Shown here: positions 6,549 through 7,803 of the stretch, piece after piece
Position numbering within the stretch: the first letter of the stretch is position 1
How the letters are laid out: every line of letters begins with the position of its first letter
From: an uncultured Clostridia bacterium
Lineage (GTDB): Bacteria > Bacillota > Clostridia > TANB77 > CAG-508
NCBI GenBank assembly: GCA_948745425.1
Contig: CAPZDM010000067.1
Span: 1-7,803, forward strand
Direction of reading: 5' to 3'
Length of the DNA stretch: 7,803 nt
Made by a program: the position numbers and the translations under genes
Notes under the pieces: generated by a model
The model's input: only the letters and a program-made list of their open reading frames with translations
The model's database searches: none
What the model was told of the DNA's origin: nothing

Positions 6549-6557
6549 ATGGAAAAT

Positions 6558-7265
6558 ATGAGTGAAGCTGTGTATAAGCGTATACTTTTAAAACTTAGTG
6601 GAGAGGCATTAGCAGGAGACAATAAAACAGGAGTATATGCAGATGTTATTGGTAGTATTTGTGACCAAATAAAAAAAGTAGTAGATTTAGGAGTAGAAGT
6701 AGCCATAGTTGTAGGAGGAGGAAACTTCTGGCGTGGTAGATATGGTCATGACATGGAGAGAACAACCTCAGACTATATGGGAATGTTAGCTACAACAATG
6801 AATTCTTTAGCACTACAAGACTGTTTAGAAGCTAGAGGAGTTAATACAAGAGTACAAACAGCAATAGAAATGAGAGAAATTGCAGAACCATACATAAAAA
6901 GAAAAGCAGATAAGCATTTACAAAGAGGAAGAGTTGTTATATTCGCTTGTGGAACAGGACACCCATATTTTTCAACAGATACAGGAGCAGCATTAAGAGC
7001 AGCAGAAATCAATGCAGACATAATATTACTTGCGAAAACTATAGATGGAGTATACTCAGCAGATCCAAAAATAGATAAATCAGCAGTTAAATATGATGAA
7101 ATATCTTATATTGATATATTAGACAAAGATTTAAAAGTAATGGACTCAACAGCAACATCACTATGTAGAGATAATAAAATACCATTAATGGTGTTTGAAA
7201 TAGCAAAACCAGAAAATATAGTAAAAATTGTAAAGGGAGAACACATAGGAACGATAGTTAAATAG
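6558..7265 (+). CDS. pyrH: UMP kinase (uridylate kinase)
   Basis: PyrH phosphorylates UMP to UDP with ATP, the first step after the de novo pathway that feeds UTP and CTP synthesis. It belongs to the amino acid kinase fold, works as a hexamer, and is usually activated by GTP and inhibited by UTP. The 235-residue product has KLSGEAL (12-18) and the glycine loop VVGGGNFWRG (51-60). It also has DYMGMLATTMN (72-82), the uridine-site loop GTGHPYFSTDT (132-142) and DGVYSADP (163-170). Its length is normal for the family. In the uridine-site loop a histidine (His135) stands where many homologues have asparagine (GTGNP). The chosen start gives MSEAVYKRILLKLSGEAL; the ATG nine bases earlier would overlap the Shine-Dalgarno. 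pyrH followed by frr is a common pairing; having carAB immediately upstream is not. Confidence 0.96.
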   Translation: MSEAVYKRILLKLSGEALAGDNKTGVYADVIGSICDQIKKVVDLGVEVAIVVGGGNFWRGRYGHDMERTTSDYMGMLATTMNSLALQDCLEARGVNTRVQTAIEMREIAEPYIKRKADKHLQRGRVVIFACGTGHPYFSTDTGAALRAAEINADIILLAKTIDGVYSADPKIDKSAVKYDEISYIDILDKDLKVMDSTATSLCRDNKIPLMVFEIAKPENIVKIVKGEHIGTIVK

Positions 7266-7277
7266 GGACAGAGATGT

Positions 7278-7306
7278 GTAGGGGCGATTATTAATCGCTC
7301 GCTCTT
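7278..7306 (+). repeat. GTAG-type REP-like palindrome, copy 3 (pyrH-frr gap)
   Basis: GTAGGGGC opens the element 12 nt after the pyrH stop. GCGATT (7284-7289) pairs with AATCGC (7293-7298) across an ATT loop, followed by TCGCTCTT. The palindrome core differs from copies 1 and 2, but the 5' GTAGGGGC and the 3' GCYCTT are shared. The 3' arm looks decayed: CGCTCGCTC would pair better with the GGGG head if it were CGCCCGCCC. No U-run of terminator type follows. Confidence 0.75.
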
Positions 7307-7344
7307 CAAAGAATTTGCTATAGATATTAAAAGAATAAAAATCG

Positions 7345-7350
7345 AAAGGA
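7345..7350 (+). promoter_or_regulatory. frr ribosome binding site
   Basis: AAAGGA lies 10 nt (counted from its GG) before the ATG at 7360. Confidence 0.85.
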
Positions 7351-7359
7351 AGATAAATT

Positions 7360-7803
7360 ATGGATTATAATCAAATTGAAGAAAAAATGGAGAAAACAAT
7401 AAATGTTTTAGAAGAAAATTTTGCAGAGATAAGAGCAGGAAGAGCAAACCCTGCAATATTAAATAAAGTTAAAGTAGATTATTATGGTGTACCAACACCT
7501 ATAAATCAGGTAGCAGGAATTTCAGTACCAGAAGCAAGAATGATAGTTATACAACCATGGGATATTAGTATATTAAAGGAAATAGAAAAAGCAATATTAG
7601 TAGCAGATATAGGAATTAATCCTAATAATGATGGAAAATTAATAAGATTAACATTTCCAGAACTAACAGAAGAAAGAAGAAAAGAAATAGTAAAAGACAT
7701 AAAGAAATTATCTGAAGAAGCTAAAATAGCAGTAAGAGCAATAAGGAGAGATGCAATGGACTTAGCAAAAAAAGAACAAAAAGATGGAAATATGACAGAA
7801 GAT
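7360..7803 (+). CDS. frr: Ribosome recycling factor (5' part, runs off the window)
   Basis: Frr, with EF-G, splits the post-termination ribosome so that it can start a new round. The reading frame opens at the ATG at 7360 and stays open to the last base, giving 148 of roughly 185 residues; the C-terminal part of the long helical domain is missing because of the window edge, not a mutation. Visible family blocks are EEKMEKTINVLEENFAEIRAGRANPAIL in outline (7-34), VDYYGVPTPINQVAGISVPEARM (39-61), IQPWD (64-68), GINPNNDGKLIRLTFPELTEERR (85-107) and AVRAIRRDAMD (124-134), which carries the conserved arginines that contact 23S rRNA. The start MDYNQIEEKM fits the family length at the N-terminus. 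It follows pyrH by 94 nt with no terminator between, so the two probably share a transcript. Confidence 0.95.
   Translation, partial: MDYNQIEEKMEKTINVLEENFAEIRAGRANPAILNKVKVDYYGVPTPINQVAGISVPEARMIVIQPWDISILKEIEKAILVADIGINPNNDGKLIRLTFPELTEERRKEIVKDIKKLSEEAKIAVRAIRRDAMDLAKKEQKDGNMTED

Noticed and set aside
7316..7324. Extended -10-like TGCTATAGA before frr
   Set aside because: It matches only 4 of 6 consensus positions and has no -35; pyrH and frr are normally co-transcribed. Such matches are common at this base composition.
1..7803. A novel multi-gene system, defence locus, CRISPR array or mobile element
   Set aside because: All six genes are full-length or edge-cut housekeeping genes with intact key residues. 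No unknown gene, transposase, integrase, spaced direct-repeat array or tRNA-like fold was found.

Overview
The window is an AT-rich stretch of chromosome, probably from a Firmicutes bacterium of the class Clostridia. The signs are strong AGGAGG-type Shine-Dalgarno sites, AGA-rich and A/T-ending codon use, the gene content, and a small GTAG-headed palindromic repeat of a kind I recall from clostridial genomes. No species can be named from the sequence. All six genes are on the + strand, and every gene was assigned by motif recognition, not by a database search.

Layout: 1-220 is a non-coding promoter and leader region with a well-formed extended -10 promoter and a foldable 5' UTR. Next come rpsB (ribosomal protein S2) and tsf (EF-Ts), closed by a strong intrinsic terminator at 2021-2048. 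carA and carB (small and large subunits of carbamoyl-phosphate synthetase) follow at once. After a 99-bp AT-rich gap with a candidate promoter come pyrH (UMP kinase) and the first 148 codons of frr (ribosome recycling factor), which runs off the right edge.

In many bacteria the order is rpsB-tsf-pyrH-frr, a translation cluster that also holds UMP kinase. Here carAB sits between tsf and pyrH. CarAB makes carbamoyl phosphate, the first intermediate of pyrimidine (and arginine) synthesis, and PyrH phosphorylates the UMP that ends the de novo route. The insertion therefore puts the first and last steps of UMP/UDP supply side by side inside the translation cluster. The window holds only these two ends of the pathway; pyrB, pyrC, pyrD, pyrE and pyrF are not here.

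Three gaps (rpsB-tsf, carA-carB, pyrH-frr) each contain one copy of a short palindrome beginning GTAGGG and ending GCYCTT, all in the same orientation. They resemble REP elements of the GTAG-headed type. The two gaps that look like transcription boundaries (tsf-carA with its terminator, carB-pyrH with a candidate promoter) have none. No mobile gene, CRISPR, tRNA or defence system is visible. The genes are ordinary housekeeping genes; what deserves attention is the gene order, the rpsB leader RNA and the intercistronic repeats.
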